Below, in pieces: positions 54,468 to 64,000 of a DNA stretch of 64,000 bases. How positions within the stretch are numbered: position 1 is the first letter of the stretch; every line of letters begins with the position of its first letter. The notes beneath the pieces are model-generated. The model did no database searches. It was not told where the DNA came from and was given only the letters and a program-made list of their open reading frames with translations. A program made the position numbers and the translations under genes. Source of the DNA: Nonomuraea deserti (GTDB lineage Bacteria > Actinomycetota > Actinomycetes > Streptosporangiales > Streptosporangiaceae); assembly GCF_004348685.1 (NCBI RefSeq), contig NZ_SMKO01000019.1:1-64000 (forward strand). The letters are read 5' to 3'.

Positions 54468-55850
54468 TCACTCGTCCCGGAGCGGCATCCGGAAGACGAA
54501 CCGGGCGCCGCGTTCGGAGTCCTCGACGGTCAGCGTGCCGCCGTGGGCCGTGGCGATCTCGCGGGCGATGGGCAGGCCGAGCCCGGTGCCACCGGCGTCG
54601 CGGTTGCGCGCGGCGTCCAGGCGGGCGAACCGTTCGAAGACGACCTCACGCTGCTCGGGCACGATGCCCTCGCCGTCGTCGAGGACCTCCAGCACGGCCT
54701 GCCCGCCCTCCTCCCGCACCGTCACGGTGATCTGGCTCTCGGCGTGCCGGTCGGCGTTGTCCATGAGATTCGTCAGCAGGCGGGCCAGTTGCAGCCGGTC
54801 GCCCGTGACGACCACCTCCCGCCGCGCGTCGGTGACGACCCGCTTCGAACGCCGGCGCACGGCCTCGGCGGCGACCGACTCGGCCAGGTCCACGGGCTCG
54901 CGGCGGCTCGGGGCGCCCGCGTCCAGCCTGGTCAGCACGAGCAGGTCGGAGACGATCCCCTGCAGCCGGTCCAGGCTGGCCAGCACCTCGTCGCTCGTCT
55001 CCATCCAGTCGGCTTCCTCGGGGTGCAGCCGGGCGTCCTCGATCTGGGCGCGCATGGCGGTGATCGGGCTGCGCAGGTCGTGCGAGGCGTCGGCGGCGAA
55101 CCTGCGCTGCCGTTCCATCGCGAGCTCCTTCTCCCGCATCGCCGTCTCCAGCCGCTCCAGCGTCCGGTTGGCGGTCTCGGCCAGGGCCGCGATCTCGTCG
55201 TCGTTCTGCGGCACGGGCACGCGCATCCCGCCGCCGAACGCGGTCAGCTCGGCCAGCCGCTTCGTGATGGCGCTGACCGGGGCGAGCGTCCTGGTCGTGG
55301 CGCGCCACACCACGAACCAGGTCAGCGCGACCAGCGCCGCCGCGAGGGCGATCTGCGAGAGGACCACCTGAAGTCCGACGTACCAGGGCACCGCCGGGTC
55401 GAAGGCGTAGATGATCCACTCCCCGTCCGGCTGGTACGCGGTCACGGCGACCACGATCTTGCATTCGCCGGGGAATCCGCTCAGCCCGCAGAGCTCCGCG
55501 ACGGCGTTGGCCTGGCCGTCCCGGGGGATCGCCGTCGTCTGCCTGGGCAGGCCGACCAGGTTGAGCGTGGAGGTGACCGGGCTCCCCGACGGGTCGACGA
55601 CCTGGACGCCGTCGAGCCCGACGGTCGCCAGCACCTGCGGCAGGCGGTCGTCCTTGACCATGAGCAGCACGGACACGGCCCTGCTCGACATCTCCTGCGC
55701 CTGGATGTCGACGAGCTCGTCGCGGATGCCGTGCAGCACGAACGCGCTGACGACGATGATCAGCAGCAGCATCGCGATGCTGGCGAACATCGCCAGCCGC
55801 ACCCGCAACGACCGGCCCAACCGTCCCCTCACGCGCCTTCCCCCGGCCAT
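54468..55850 (-). CDS. Orphan sensor histidine kinase
   Basis: The 460-residue protein has membrane helices at about 21-40 (MFASIAMLLLIIVVSAFVLH) and 160-183, enclosing an extracellular sensor of about 115 residues. That sensor has two Cys (AELCGLSGFPGECKI) that could pair. A HAMP-like linker, the HisKA box ASHDLRSPI with His257, and an HATPase domain (NLMDNADRHAE, DDGEGIVPEQ, GGTGLGLPIA) follow. No response regulator gene adjoins it on either side, so its partner lies elsewhere. It is convergent with the LacI gene, the stops ten bases apart. Confidence 0.92.
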   Translation of the reverse strand: MAGGRRVRGRLGRSLRVRLAMFASIAMLLLIIVVSAFVLHGIRDELVDIQAQEMSSRAVSVLLMVKDDRLPQVLATVGLDGVQVVDPSGSPVTSTLNLVGLPRQTTAIPRDGQANAVAELCGLSGFPGECKIVVAVTAYQPDGEWIIYAFDPAVPWYVGLQVVLSQIALAAALVALTWFVVWRATTRTLAPVSAITKRLAELTAFGGGMRVPVPQNDDEIAALAETANRTLERLETAMREKELAMERQRRFAADASHDLRSPITAMRAQIEDARLHPEEADWMETSDEVLASLDRLQGIVSDLLVLTRLDAGAPSRREPVDLAESVAAEAVRRRSKRVVTDARREVVVTGDRLQLARLLTNLMDNADRHAESQITVTVREEGGQAVLEVLDDGEGIVPEQREVVFERFARLDAARNRDAGGTGLGLPIAREIATAHGGTLTVEDSERGARFVFRMPLRDE

Positions 55851-56005
55851 CAGAACATCACAGGCCTGACCTTCATCGCCAATCCAGGGAGATTCCTCGA
55901 CAAAAGCGCATGAGCCCCGCTACCTGTCGACGAGCCCTCCCGGCCGTCGGCCCCGCCCCGGACGGAGAGCGGCCCTGCTCGCGACGTGCTCGTCGCGGCG
56001 CTCGG

Positions 56006-57562
56006 CTAGCGGATCACGTACGGGCTCGTGCTGGTGTGGCCGGCGCCGTTCGTGGCCGTGACGGAGGTCCAGGGGCCCGGAGGGACGTACGGCGCCCAGG
56101 CCGACTCGAACCGGCCGCCGGAGTGCCACTCCTGCCGGACCACCGCCCCCTGCGGGTCGAAGCGCAGCGAGCCGCCCCGCAGGTTGTGGCCCTCGACCAG
56201 GATGCCGGCCCGCCCGTCCCTGTCCTGCCTGACGGCGTTGACGATGATGGGCTGCTGCCAGCCGCTCGCGATGTCGTCGGCCAGCGAGGGCGTGTCGTAG
56301 CGGGCCTGGCAGGTGAAGAACGGATCCCACCCGTACGAGATGATCTTCACGGCGTGCGGGCCCGCGGCCATGATCTGCTGGTCGAGCCGGCTCTTCGTGG
56401 TCCGCCCGCGCAGCGGCAGCGGATCGACCCGCCCGCACTCGCCGGCGGCCGGGGTGGGTTCGAAGCCCTCGACGTTCACCCACAGCTCCACCCCGTCGGG
56501 CACCTTGCCGGCGGCCGCCTCGACGTATTCGCGCGTGGCCCCGTAGTAGGCCTGGGCGTTGCTGACGTCGCCCACCACGGGCACCAGCCGCGGCACGACC
56601 TTGGCGTCGGCCTCGTGCGCGCCGTGGACCGGCACCTTGCCCGTGCCGCGCCCGTCCTGGACGGCGATGGCCATGGGCGCTCCGGCCCGCGTCGCCGCGA
56701 TGTCCTCCATGCCGTCGCCCGCCTGCTCGGGCGGGAACCCGCGCCCGCGGCGGGCGTCGATGTACGGGCTGACCAGGATCGGCTTGCCCGGCAGGACGTC
56801 GGCGACGACGGCGTGCTGCGCGGTGTAGAGCTCGATGATCGGATCCTTCGGCGCGCGGTCCCGCATGGCCAGCTCGAACGACTGGTAGACCCCGCCGAAG
56901 GCGCCGGACGCCCCGAAGCGCGCCCGGTAGTCGGCCAGCACCCGCGCGGTGAAGGCGTTCAGCGCGCGGGTGTGGTCGTGATCGGGCTCCCACGGCTTGT
57001 CCGCCCGCTGCGCCGCCGCGGGCAGCCCGGGGAAGACCTTCATGCCGTACGCCGCCGCCTCGGCCATCAGGTTGCCCAGCCCGTCGCCGTCCGTGGCGAC
57101 GAGCACGAGGTCGTGCACGCGTTCGCGGCAGGTTTCCGCCAGCGACAGCCGGTAGAAGACGCGGCCCCCGCTCTCGATCCGCCGCTCGAGCCCGGGGCAG
57201 CGCAGCATGCCCTTACCGAACTCCTCGCTGGTCGTGTACGTGTAGACCTGCCGGATCTCCTTGCCCGGCACCTGCGCGCACGGGCGGCCGTCGACGCGGC
57301 AGGCGGCGAACTCGGGGTCCTCGCGGGCGTTGAAGCGCGGGCCGAACGTGATGAGCGTGTCGCCGCCGATCGTGTGGATCGCCTCCACCATGCGCTGGGT
57401 CACGCAGCGGTCGGCCCGCGGGATGACCCAGTAGCCGGTGATCGCGTAGGGGGCGGTGACCCGGGTGTCGCGCGGCGGGCACTCCGCCGGCTCGGAGGAG
57501 CCGGGCACGAACGCACCCACGACGAAGGCGACCGCGACGATCAGCCAGAGGATCCGGTGCAC
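56006..57562 (-). CDS. Secreted DUF4434-like protein with Ig-like C terminus
   Basis: The 518-residue protein has a signal or membrane anchor (RILWLIVAVAFVVGAFVPG). A TIM-barrel-like DUF4434 domain follows: APYAITGYWVIPRADRCVTQ, TLITFGPRF and, further on, VFPGLPAAA, GGVYQSFELAMRD and PILVSPYIDARRG. The C-terminal 110 residues, ending TSVTATNGAGHTSTSPYV, look like an Ig-like or fibronectin-like module. DUF4434 is related to glycoside hydrolase barrels, but no catalytic pair is certain. I chose GTG 57562, behind GGAAGGGGC. An in-frame extension to 58306 is antisense to the SDR gene. Confidence 0.8.
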   Translation of the reverse strand: MHRILWLIVAVAFVVGAFVPGSSEPAECPPRDTRVTAPYAITGYWVIPRADRCVTQRMVEAIHTIGGDTLITFGPRFNAREDPEFAACRVDGRPCAQVPGKEIRQVYTYTTSEEFGKGMLRCPGLERRIESGGRVFYRLSLAETCRERVHDLVLVATDGDGLGNLMAEAAAYGMKVFPGLPAAAQRADKPWEPDHDHTRALNAFTARVLADYRARFGASGAFGGVYQSFELAMRDRAPKDPIIELYTAQHAVVADVLPGKPILVSPYIDARRGRGFPPEQAGDGMEDIAATRAGAPMAIAVQDGRGTGKVPVHGAHEADAKVVPRLVPVVGDVSNAQAYYGATREYVEAAAGKVPDGVELWVNVEGFEPTPAAGECGRVDPLPLRGRTTKSRLDQQIMAAGPHAVKIISYGWDPFFTCQARYDTPSLADDIASGWQQPIIVNAVRQDRDGRAGILVEGHNLRGGSLRFDPQGAVVRQEWHSGGRFESAWAPYVPPGPWTSVTATNGAGHTSTSPYVIR

Positions 57563-57670
57563 CCACGCCCCTTCCACGCCCGCACCCCAGCCTACGCACC
57601 GGCGCCGGCCCGGTGCGTGCCGGCGGGAGACTGATCGCGGAGAATGGCGGGGCAAGGGGGGTGCGGAATC

Positions 57671-58450
57671 GTGCACATCGATCTCACCGGGAAGACCGCG
57701 CTGGTCACCGGGTCGACTCAGGGAATCGGGGCGGCCATCGCCGCCGGGCTGGCGCGGGCGGGGGCCCGGGTCGGGATCAACGGCCGCGGCGAGGGCTCGG
57801 TCGCCAAGGTCGTCGAGCGGATGGACGGCGACCTGGTCGCGGCGCCGGGCGACGTGTCCAAGGACGACGGGTGCGAGCGGGTGCTGAGCGTGCTCCCGCA
57901 GGTCGACATCCTGGTCAACAACCTGGGCATCTTCGGCGCGCAGCCTGCGCTGGAGATCGGCGACGACGAGTGGCGGCGCTACTTCGAGGTCAACGTGCTG
58001 GCCGCGGTCCGGCTCACCCGCGCCTACCTGCCGGGCATGATGGAGCGGGGCTGGGGCCGGATCCAGTACATCGCCAGCGACTCCGCCGTCGTGATCCCCG
58101 TCGAGATGATCCACTACGGCATGACCAAGACGGCGCTGCTGGCCGTGTCCAGGGGGCTCGCCAAGGAGGCGGCGGGCAGCGGGGTCACGGTCAACTCCGT
58201 GATCGCGGGGCCGACGCACACCGGGGGCGTGGAGGACTTCGTCTATCAGCTGGTGGGCAGGGAGCTGCCGTGGGATGAGGCGCAGCGGGCGTTCATGCTG
58301 CGGCACCGGCCGCAGTCGCTGCTGCAGCGCCTGATCGAGCCCGAGGAGATCGCCAACATGGTGGTCTACCTGAGCTCGCCGCTCGCCTCGGCCACGACGG
58401 GCGCGGCGGTGCGGGTGGACGGCGGCTACGTGGACTCCATCATCCCTTAG
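57671..58450 (+). CDS. Short-chain dehydrogenase/reductase
   Basis: The 259-residue Rossmann enzyme has the NAD(P) motif GSTQGIGAAI, NNLG, the catalytic Tyr/Lys in YGMTKTALL and the C-terminal RVDGGYV. The start GTG 57671 directly precedes the family start (HIDLTGKTALVTG); ATG 57644 is alternative. Its 3' end overlaps the convergent monooxygenase by 11 bases. Substrate unknown. Confidence 0.92.
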   Translation: MHIDLTGKTALVTGSTQGIGAAIAAGLARAGARVGINGRGEGSVAKVVERMDGDLVAAPGDVSKDDGCERVLSVLPQVDILVNNLGIFGAQPALEIGDDEWRRYFEVNVLAAVRLTRAYLPGMMERGWGRIQYIASDSAVVIPVEMIHYGMTKTALLAVSRGLAKEAAGSGVTVNSVIAGPTHTGGVEDFVYQLVGRELPWDEAQRAFMLRHRPQSLLQRLIEPEEIANMVVYLSSPLASATTGAAVRVDGGYVDSIIP

Positions 58451-59588
58451 CGCGCCGGTCCAGGCCGGACAGCTGCCAGGCCAGCCGGCGCCGCACGACG
58501 GGCAGCCGGCCCGCCAGCCGCAGCACGAGGTTGCGCAGCGGCCGCCTGGCCGCGCTCATGGTGGCCAGCGTCGTCAGGCGGCTCGCCAGCCCCACCACCT
58601 TCTCGGCGACGGGGCGGCGGGCCGCGGCGTAGCCGTCGAGCAGGTCGGGCGAGCCGCCTCCGAGCACTTCCGACAGCGTCTCGCCCAGCATGACGGCGTC
58701 CTCGATGCCGAGGTTCATGCCCTGCCCGCCGGCCGGCGAGTGCACGTGCGCCGCGTCGCCGGCCAGCAGCACCCGCCCCTTCCTGTACGTCTGCGCGATG
58801 CGGTGGTGGACGCGGAAGCGGGAGCCCCACACCACCTCCTCCACCACGGCGGGCACGGCCTCGGGCCCGCGCGTGCCGAGCAGCCGCTGCACGAACGCCA
58901 CGCCGGGCTCGTGCGGGGCCTCGTCGACGGTGGCCACGATCCGGTGCAGCCCGTCGGGCAACGGCGCGACGACCACCAGGCCGTCGGGCGAGAAGTACAG
59001 GATGACCTCGTCGTGCGGTACGCCGCCGCTCAGCCGCACGTCGGCGAGGGTGAACGACTCGGCGTAGGTGCCGCCGCCGAAGGCGATGCCCGACTGCTCG
59101 CGTACGACGCTGTGCATGCCGTCGGCGCCCACCAGGTAGGCGGCCCGCACCGAGCGCCCGTCGTCGAGCGCGGCGGTGACTCCGCCGGCGTCCTGCGCGA
59201 ACGAGGTCACCCGCACGGGCCGCAGCACCTTGCCGCCCAGCTCCTCCAGCCGGGCCAGCAGGTACGCCTCCGTGTCGGCCTGGGAGATCATCAGCGTGTA
59301 CGGGTAGCGCGTGGGCAGCCCGTCGAAGGGCACCGGCACCAGCAGCCGGTCGCGGTCGCGGATGGTGAAGCGGGGGGTGTGCACCCCGCGTTCGACGAGC
59401 GCCGGGGTGACGCCGTACGGCTCCAGCAGCTCCAGCGTGCGGGAGTGCACGACGGCGGCCCTGGAGGTGTTGGCGCCCTCGGCCTGCCCGTCGACGATGA
59501 CCACGTCGTGGCCGAGCCGGGTCAGGACGACGGCGGTGGCCAGCCCCACGGGGCCGGCGCCGACGACGAGCACGTCTGTGTTGATCAT
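58440..59588 (-). CDS. FAD-dependent aromatic monooxygenase (UbiH/MhpA-like)
   Basis: The 382 residues show the FAD-binding VLVVGAGPVGLATAVVL, the DG motif region LVGADGMHSVV, and the FAD/substrate block LLAGDAAHVHSPAGGQGMN of the phenol/aromatic hydroxylase group. It is divergent from a TetR gene with a duplicated operator between them, a common arrangement for a repressor sensing the substrate. The aromatic or polyketide substrate is not known. GGAGGAG precedes the ATG. Confidence 0.93.
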   Translation of the reverse strand: MINTDVLVVGAGPVGLATAVVLTRLGHDVVIVDGQAEGANTSRAAVVHSRTLELLEPYGVTPALVERGVHTPRFTIRDRDRLLVPVPFDGLPTRYPYTLMISQADTEAYLLARLEELGGKVLRPVRVTSFAQDAGGVTAALDDGRSVRAAYLVGADGMHSVVREQSGIAFGGGTYAESFTLADVRLSGGVPHDEVILYFSPDGLVVVAPLPDGLHRIVATVDEAPHEPGVAFVQRLLGTRGPEAVPAVVEEVVWGSRFRVHHRIAQTYRKGRVLLAGDAAHVHSPAGGQGMNLGIEDAVMLGETLSEVLGGGSPDLLDGYAAARRPVAEKVVGLASRLTTLATMSAARRPLRNLVLRLAGRLPVVRRRLAWQLSGLDRRAKG

Positions 59589-59615
59589 TTCTCCTCCTCA
59601 GGAGGGCCAACGTTC

Positions 59616-59677
59616 GTAGGCCAACAACTGTTGACGTTAGAGACGGGGATCTGGATTGTCAACAGACGTTGGCCTAC
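59616..59677. promoter_or_regulatory. Pair of inverted 20-base operators between the monooxygenase and TetR genes
   Basis: GTAGGCCAACAACTGTTGAC (59616-59635) and GTCAACAGACGTTGGCCTAC (59658-59677) are inverted copies of each other with three mismatches, 42 bases centre to centre. Each contains a CAACAnnTGTTG-like core, the type of TetR operator. A further half (ACAGTTGTTGAC) overlaps the TetR start. Confidence 0.75.
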
Positions 59678-59687
59678 AGTTGTTGAC

Positions 59688-60239
59688 ATGAGGAGATCCT
59701 CCAGCGAGACGAAGGCGCTCATCCTGGCCGCGGCCCGCGAGCGGTTCGCCGCCGACGGCTACGAGCGGGCCACGATCAGGGCCATCGCCGCCGACGCGGG
59801 CATCGACCCGGCCCAGGTCATGCGGTGCTTCGGCAGCAAGGACCGGTTATTCGCCGCGGCGTGCGCCGTCGACCTCCACCTGCCCGACCTGCTCGGCACG
59901 CCGCCCGGCGAGATCGCCGCCGCGCTCGTACGTCATTTCCTGGAGCGCTGGGAGTCCGGCGAGACCCTGCAGATCCTGCTACGCACGGGGGTCACGAACG
60001 CGACGGCGGCCGAGCGCATGCGCGCCGTCTTCACCACGCAGCTCGTCCCCGTCGCGGCCGCGCTGACCGGCGATCCGGAGGGGGCTCCGGTCCGGGCCGG
60101 GCTCGTCTCCACGCAAATACTCGGAATGGCCCTGTGCCGTTATGTTCTGGCTTTCCCTCCCATGGCCGCGCTGACCAGGGAAGAAGTCGTCGAGGCGATA
60201 GGCCCGGCCGTTCACCGCCATCTCGGCATCGAATCGTGA
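59688..60239 (+). CDS. TetR-family repressor
   Basis: The 183-residue protein has the TetR helix-turn-helix (ILAAARERFAADGYERATIR, AIAADAGIDPAQVMRCFGSK) and an all-helical ligand domain. It starts at ATG 59688, where the operator half-site overlaps. It is divergent from the FAD monooxygenase, so it probably represses that gene and itself. Confidence 0.93.
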   Translation: MRRSSSETKALILAAARERFAADGYERATIRAIAADAGIDPAQVMRCFGSKDRLFAAACAVDLHLPDLLGTPPGEIAAALVRHFLERWESGETLQILLRTGVTNATAAERMRAVFTTQLVPVAAALTGDPEGAPVRAGLVSTQILGMALCRYVLAFPPMAALTREEVVEAIGPAVHRHLGIES

Positions 60240-60282
60240 TGCACAACAGTCCCGCCGTTAACTGCGATAGCAACTGCCCTCT

Positions 60283-60311
60283 TTGCACACACAATCAGAT
60301 CATGTTAGATG
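60283..60311 (+). promoter_or_regulatory. Probable promoter of the GlpST-type importer
   Basis: TTGCAC (60283-60288) precedes TTAGAT (60305-60310) by 16 bases, or TAGATG (60306-60311) by 17. The region is AT-rich against the surrounding sequence and ends about 20 bases before the start codon, giving a short leader with an AAAGGA ribosome site. Confidence 0.5.
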
Positions 60312-60330
60312 GAGAGCAAAGGAACTGATC

Positions 60331-61449
60331 ATGCGCCGGCAGAGAGGACCGGGCACCGTGACGCTGATACTCGACGGCGTCTTCGTGCGGCGGCGCGGGG
60401 AGACCTGGCTCGACGACATTCACCTGGAATTACCGAACGGATTGACCACCCTCGTCGGCCCCATGACCGCGGGAAAGACGACATTGATGCGCGTCGCAGC
60501 CGGTTTACTGCCGCCCGACTCCGGCCGGGTGGTGGTCGACGGAAAGGACGTGACCGGCATTTCCGTGCGCAAACGCTCGGTCGCCTTCGTCTATCAGCAA
60601 TTCATCAACTACCCGTCCCTGACCGTCTACGAGAACATCGCCTCGCCGCTCCGCCTCGACCCGAAGTCCCGCCGCGACGGGATCGACCGGCGGGTGCGCG
60701 AGGTGGCCGAGCTCATGGGCATCGCGGGGCTGCTCGACCGCCGGCCCGCCGAGCTGTCGGGCGGCCAGCAGCAGCGCACCGCCATCGCCCGCGCCCTGGC
60801 CCGCCCCGTCGACGTGCTGCTGCTCGACGAGCCCCTGGCCAACCTGGACTTCAAGCTGCGCGAACAGCTCCGCTCCGACCTGAAGACCATGTTCGCCGGC
60901 TCCTCCGGCGTCGTCCTCTACGCCACCGCCGACCCGAACGAGGCGCTGACGTTCGCCGCGCCGACCGTGGTCCTGGGCGAGGGCAGGGTCCAGCACACCG
61001 GCGACGTGGCCGAAATGTACGCCCACCCGCCCACGCTGGCCGTAGCGGCCACGCTCAGCGACCCCCCGCTCAACCTGCTGCCCGGCGTCGTACGCGACGG
61101 CCGCATCGAATGCCTCGGCACGTCGTTCCCCGCGCCCCGCGCGCACGCCCAGGGCCACCACGTCATGCTCGGCGTGCGCCCCCACCAGGTCAGCATCACC
61201 CCGAACGGCCACGCCGCGCTCGAACTGCCCGCCGAGATCCGGCTCGCCGAGGTCACGGGCAGCGCGACGTTCCTGCACCTGCTGCTCCAGGACGGCCTCC
61301 ACCTGGTCGCCCACCTGGAGGGCACCCAGCTCTTCACACCGGGCGAGTCCACGGTCGCCTACGTGGACCCGGCGCACGTCTTCGTCTTCGACGAGTCCGG
61401 GGGACGCCTGCTCGCCACCAGCGCCGCGGAGGTCGACCTGCATGGCTGA
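60331..61449 (+). CDS. glpS: ABC transporter ATPase, GlpS-like
   Basis: The 372-residue ATPase has Walker A GPMTAGKT (43-50), a canonical signature LSGGQ (142-146) and Walker B LLLDEP. The switch-loop position reads YATADPNEAL, with Ala200 where the catalytic His normally lies (YVTHD in the next gene). This asymmetry is the mark of the GlpS half of GlpS/GlpT glycerol-type importers. The C-terminal TOBE domain starts near 280. ATG 60331 has AAAGGA 7 bases upstream; an upstream in-frame TTG at 60283 is really the -35 box. Confidence 0.88.
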   Translation: MRRQRGPGTVTLILDGVFVRRRGETWLDDIHLELPNGLTTLVGPMTAGKTTLMRVAAGLLPPDSGRVVVDGKDVTGISVRKRSVAFVYQQFINYPSLTVYENIASPLRLDPKSRRDGIDRRVREVAELMGIAGLLDRRPAELSGGQQQRTAIARALARPVDVLLLDEPLANLDFKLREQLRSDLKTMFAGSSGVVLYATADPNEALTFAAPTVVLGEGRVQHTGDVAEMYAHPPTLAVAATLSDPPLNLLPGVVRDGRIECLGTSFPAPRAHAQGHHVMLGVRPHQVSITPNGHAALELPAEIRLAEVTGSATFLHLLLQDGLHLVAHLEGTQLFTPGESTVAYVDPAHVFVFDESGGRLLATSAAEVDLHG

Positions 61450-62532
61450 CATCCGCCTCGAAGGCGTGGGACACAGCTACGACGGCGGCCGCACGTGGGC
61501 GCTCAAGCCGATGACCTGGACGTGGCAGAGCTCGCGGGCGTACGCGCTGCTGGGGCCGAGCGGCTGCGGCAAGACCACGCTGCTGAACATCATCTCCGGC
61601 CTGATCACGCCCACGACAGGCCGGATCTGGTTCGGCGACCGCGAGGTCACCGGCGTGCCGACGGCCGGCCGCAACATCGCGCAGGTCTTCCAGTTCCCGG
61701 TCCTGTACGAGGAGATGTCGGTCTACGACAACCTCGCCTTCCCCCTCCGTAACCGGAAATTTCCCAAGAAAGAGGTGGACCAGCGCGTCCGCCAGGTCTC
61801 CCAGCTCCTGGGCCTCGACCAGGTGCTGCGCCGCAGGTCGCGCCGGCTCGACCCGGGCCGCCAGCAGATCGTCAGCCTGGGCCGCGGCCTGGTGCGCCCC
61901 CAGGTGGCGGCGGTCCTGCTGGACGAGCCGCTGACCGTGGTCGACCCGGCGCTGAAGTGGACGCTGCGCAGCAAGCTCAAGGAGATCCACCGCGACACCG
62001 GCCACACGCTGATCTACGTCACCCACGACCAGACGGAGGCGCTGACGTTCGCCGACGAGGTCGTGGTGCTCAACGACGGGGCGATCGTGCAGACGGGCCC
62101 GCCCGCCGAGCTGTTCCTGTCGCCGACGCACGAGTTCGTGGGGCACTTCATCGGCTCGCCGGGCATGAACATGGTGCCCGGCGAGATCGTCGGCGACGTC
62201 GTACGCGTCGGCACGGCCGACGTGGGCGCCGCCCCCGACGGTCTGCCGGCGGGACCGGTCAGGATCGGGGTGCGGCCCGAGTTCGTCCGCATCGCCGGGC
62301 CGGACGCCTCCCCCGGCGCGGCCGCCACGGTCACCGGGATCGACCGCATGGGCGCCTACGACCTCGTGCACACCCGGGTCGGCGAGCACCCGGTGATCGT
62401 CAAGACCGAGGCCGGCTCCGCCTGCGAGCCGGACGCGGTCGTGTGCCTCCACTTCCCCGCCGACCGGACGTTCCTGTTCCGCGACGAGGTCAGGTGCGGC
62501 TCCCTCGCGCCGCTGAACGGAAGGGGGCCGGC

Positions 62533-62536
<4 letters not shown>
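61442..62536 (+). CDS. glpT: ABC transporter ATPase, GlpT-like
   Basis: The 364-residue partner ATPase has an intact Walker A GPSGCGKT (38-45) and H-loop YVTHDQTEALTFADEVVVL, but a degenerate signature LDPGR (136-140) in place of LSGGQ, as in GlpT. Walker B is VLLDEPLTVVDPALKW. The two ATPases probably form one heterodimer with a single competent site. The start overlaps the glpS-like stop by eight bases. A C-terminal TOBE domain is present. Confidence 0.88.
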
Positions 62537-63486
<950 letters not shown>

Positions 63487-63490
63487 GCCG

Positions 63491-64000
63491 ATGAGACGGC
63501 TCCCGTGGGCGCGCACGGTCTTCTGGCTCTACGTGGCCACGCTCATGCTGCCGATCCTGTGGATGTTCGGCATGTCGATCCGGCCGAACCAGGACATCCT
63601 CGGCAGCTTCTCGCTCATCCCCGAACGGGTGACGTTCGACAACTACGCCACGTTCTTCGGGGAGACGTCGTGGTATTCGAGCTATCTGAACTCCATCATC
63701 TACACCTCGCTCAACGCCGTGATGTCGCTCATCGTGGCGTTGCCCGCCGCCTACGCCTTCTCGCGTTTCCGGTTCGCCGGTGACAAACATCTGTTCTTCT
63801 GGCTGCTGACGAACCGGATGGCGCCGCCGGCGGTGTTCCTGCTCCCGTTCTTCCAGATCTACCAGAGCGTCGGCCTCTTCGACACGCACCTCGGCGTGGC
63901 CATCGCGCACATGCTCTTCAACGTGCCGCTCGCCGTCTGGATTCTCGAGGGTTTCATGTCGGGGATCCCCCGGGAGATCGACGAGACCGCCGCGATCGAC
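63491..64000 (+). CDS. ABC transporter permease of the GlpST-type importer (3' end cut)
   Basis: This frame begins ATG 63491 behind GGAGGTGAG and runs to the right edge (170 residues). It starts TVFWLYVATLMLPILWMFGM, with later helices LNAVMSLIVALPAAYAFSRF and WLLTNRMAPPAVFLLPFF. The EAA loop is just reached (GIPREIDETAAID). GlpQ is the expected role by order; a substrate-binding protein gene is likely beyond the edge. Confidence 0.9.
   Translation, partial: MRRLPWARTVFWLYVATLMLPILWMFGMSIRPNQDILGSFSLIPERVTFDNYATFFGETSWYSSYLNSIIYTSLNAVMSLIVALPAAYAFSRFRFAGDKHLFFWLLTNRMAPPAVFLLPFFQIYQSVGLFDTHLGVAIAHMLFNVPLAVWILEGFMSGIPREIDETAAID

Overview
The window is high-GC, densely coded actinobacterial chromosome. 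Mycothiol-type DinB proteins, a DUF3040 protein, a SARP/AfsR-type regulator, a DivIVA-like coiled-coil protein and an actinobacterial CHAP amidase all point that way. Gene content and protein style resemble the Streptosporangiales (for example Nonomuraea), but this is an inference and no rRNA or tRNA is present to confirm it. I see no prophage, CRISPR array, tRNA or complete insertion sequence.

Layout. 1-4.8 kb: a CHAP amidase cut by the left edge, a PP2C phosphatase, a DNA N6-methyltransferase with its own DNA-binding head, and a Ser/Thr kinase. 4.9-10.5 kb: a cellobiose-type sugar locus (lipoprotein, two permeases, GH1 beta-glucosidase, LacI regulator) behind a 16-base palindromic operator. 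10.5-15.4 kb: a secreted phospholipase D-like protein, then a lower-GC cassette of a 34-residue peptide, a SagB-like flavin dehydrogenase and an MFS exporter. This cassette lies between a decayed and an intact copy of a carboxymuconolactone decarboxylase-family gene. 15.5-17 kb: an apolipoprotein N-acyltransferase-like protein. 17-26.3 kb: an alpha-glucan locus (GH13 glucosidase, two permeases, binding protein, LacI regulator) divergent from a large secreted GH87 alpha-1,3-glucanase. Two promoters in this locus share the same tandem element. 26.3-34.2 kb: an aberrant PfkB-like protein, secreted and small membrane proteins, an SDR, an MFS transporter and RecQ. 34.2-37.1 kb: repeats, then a truncated haemoglobin / flavohaemoprotein / DivIVA-like operon. 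37.6-48.6 kb: assorted enzymes, an IS5-type transposase remnant, a 1069-residue SARP regulator and a MazG-like protein. 48.8-54.5 kb: a GH5 / ABC / LacI sugar locus. 54.5-60.2 kb: an orphan histidine kinase, a DUF4434-like secreted protein, an SDR, and a divergent FAD monooxygenase/TetR pair. 60.3-64 kb: a GlpST-type ABC importer running off the right edge.

How the parts work together. The dominant theme is polysaccharide use: three secreted-binding-protein/permease sets, each with a glycoside hydrolase and a LacI regulator, and none with its own ATPase, so they probably share a MsiK-type ATPase encoded elsewhere. A fourth importer carries its own pair of ATPases. The most novel candidates are the small-peptide/SagB-like/MFS cassette, the duplicated tandem promoter element controlling the alpha-1,3-glucan locus, and a recurring pattern of tandem repeats immediately downstream of minus-strand stop codons.
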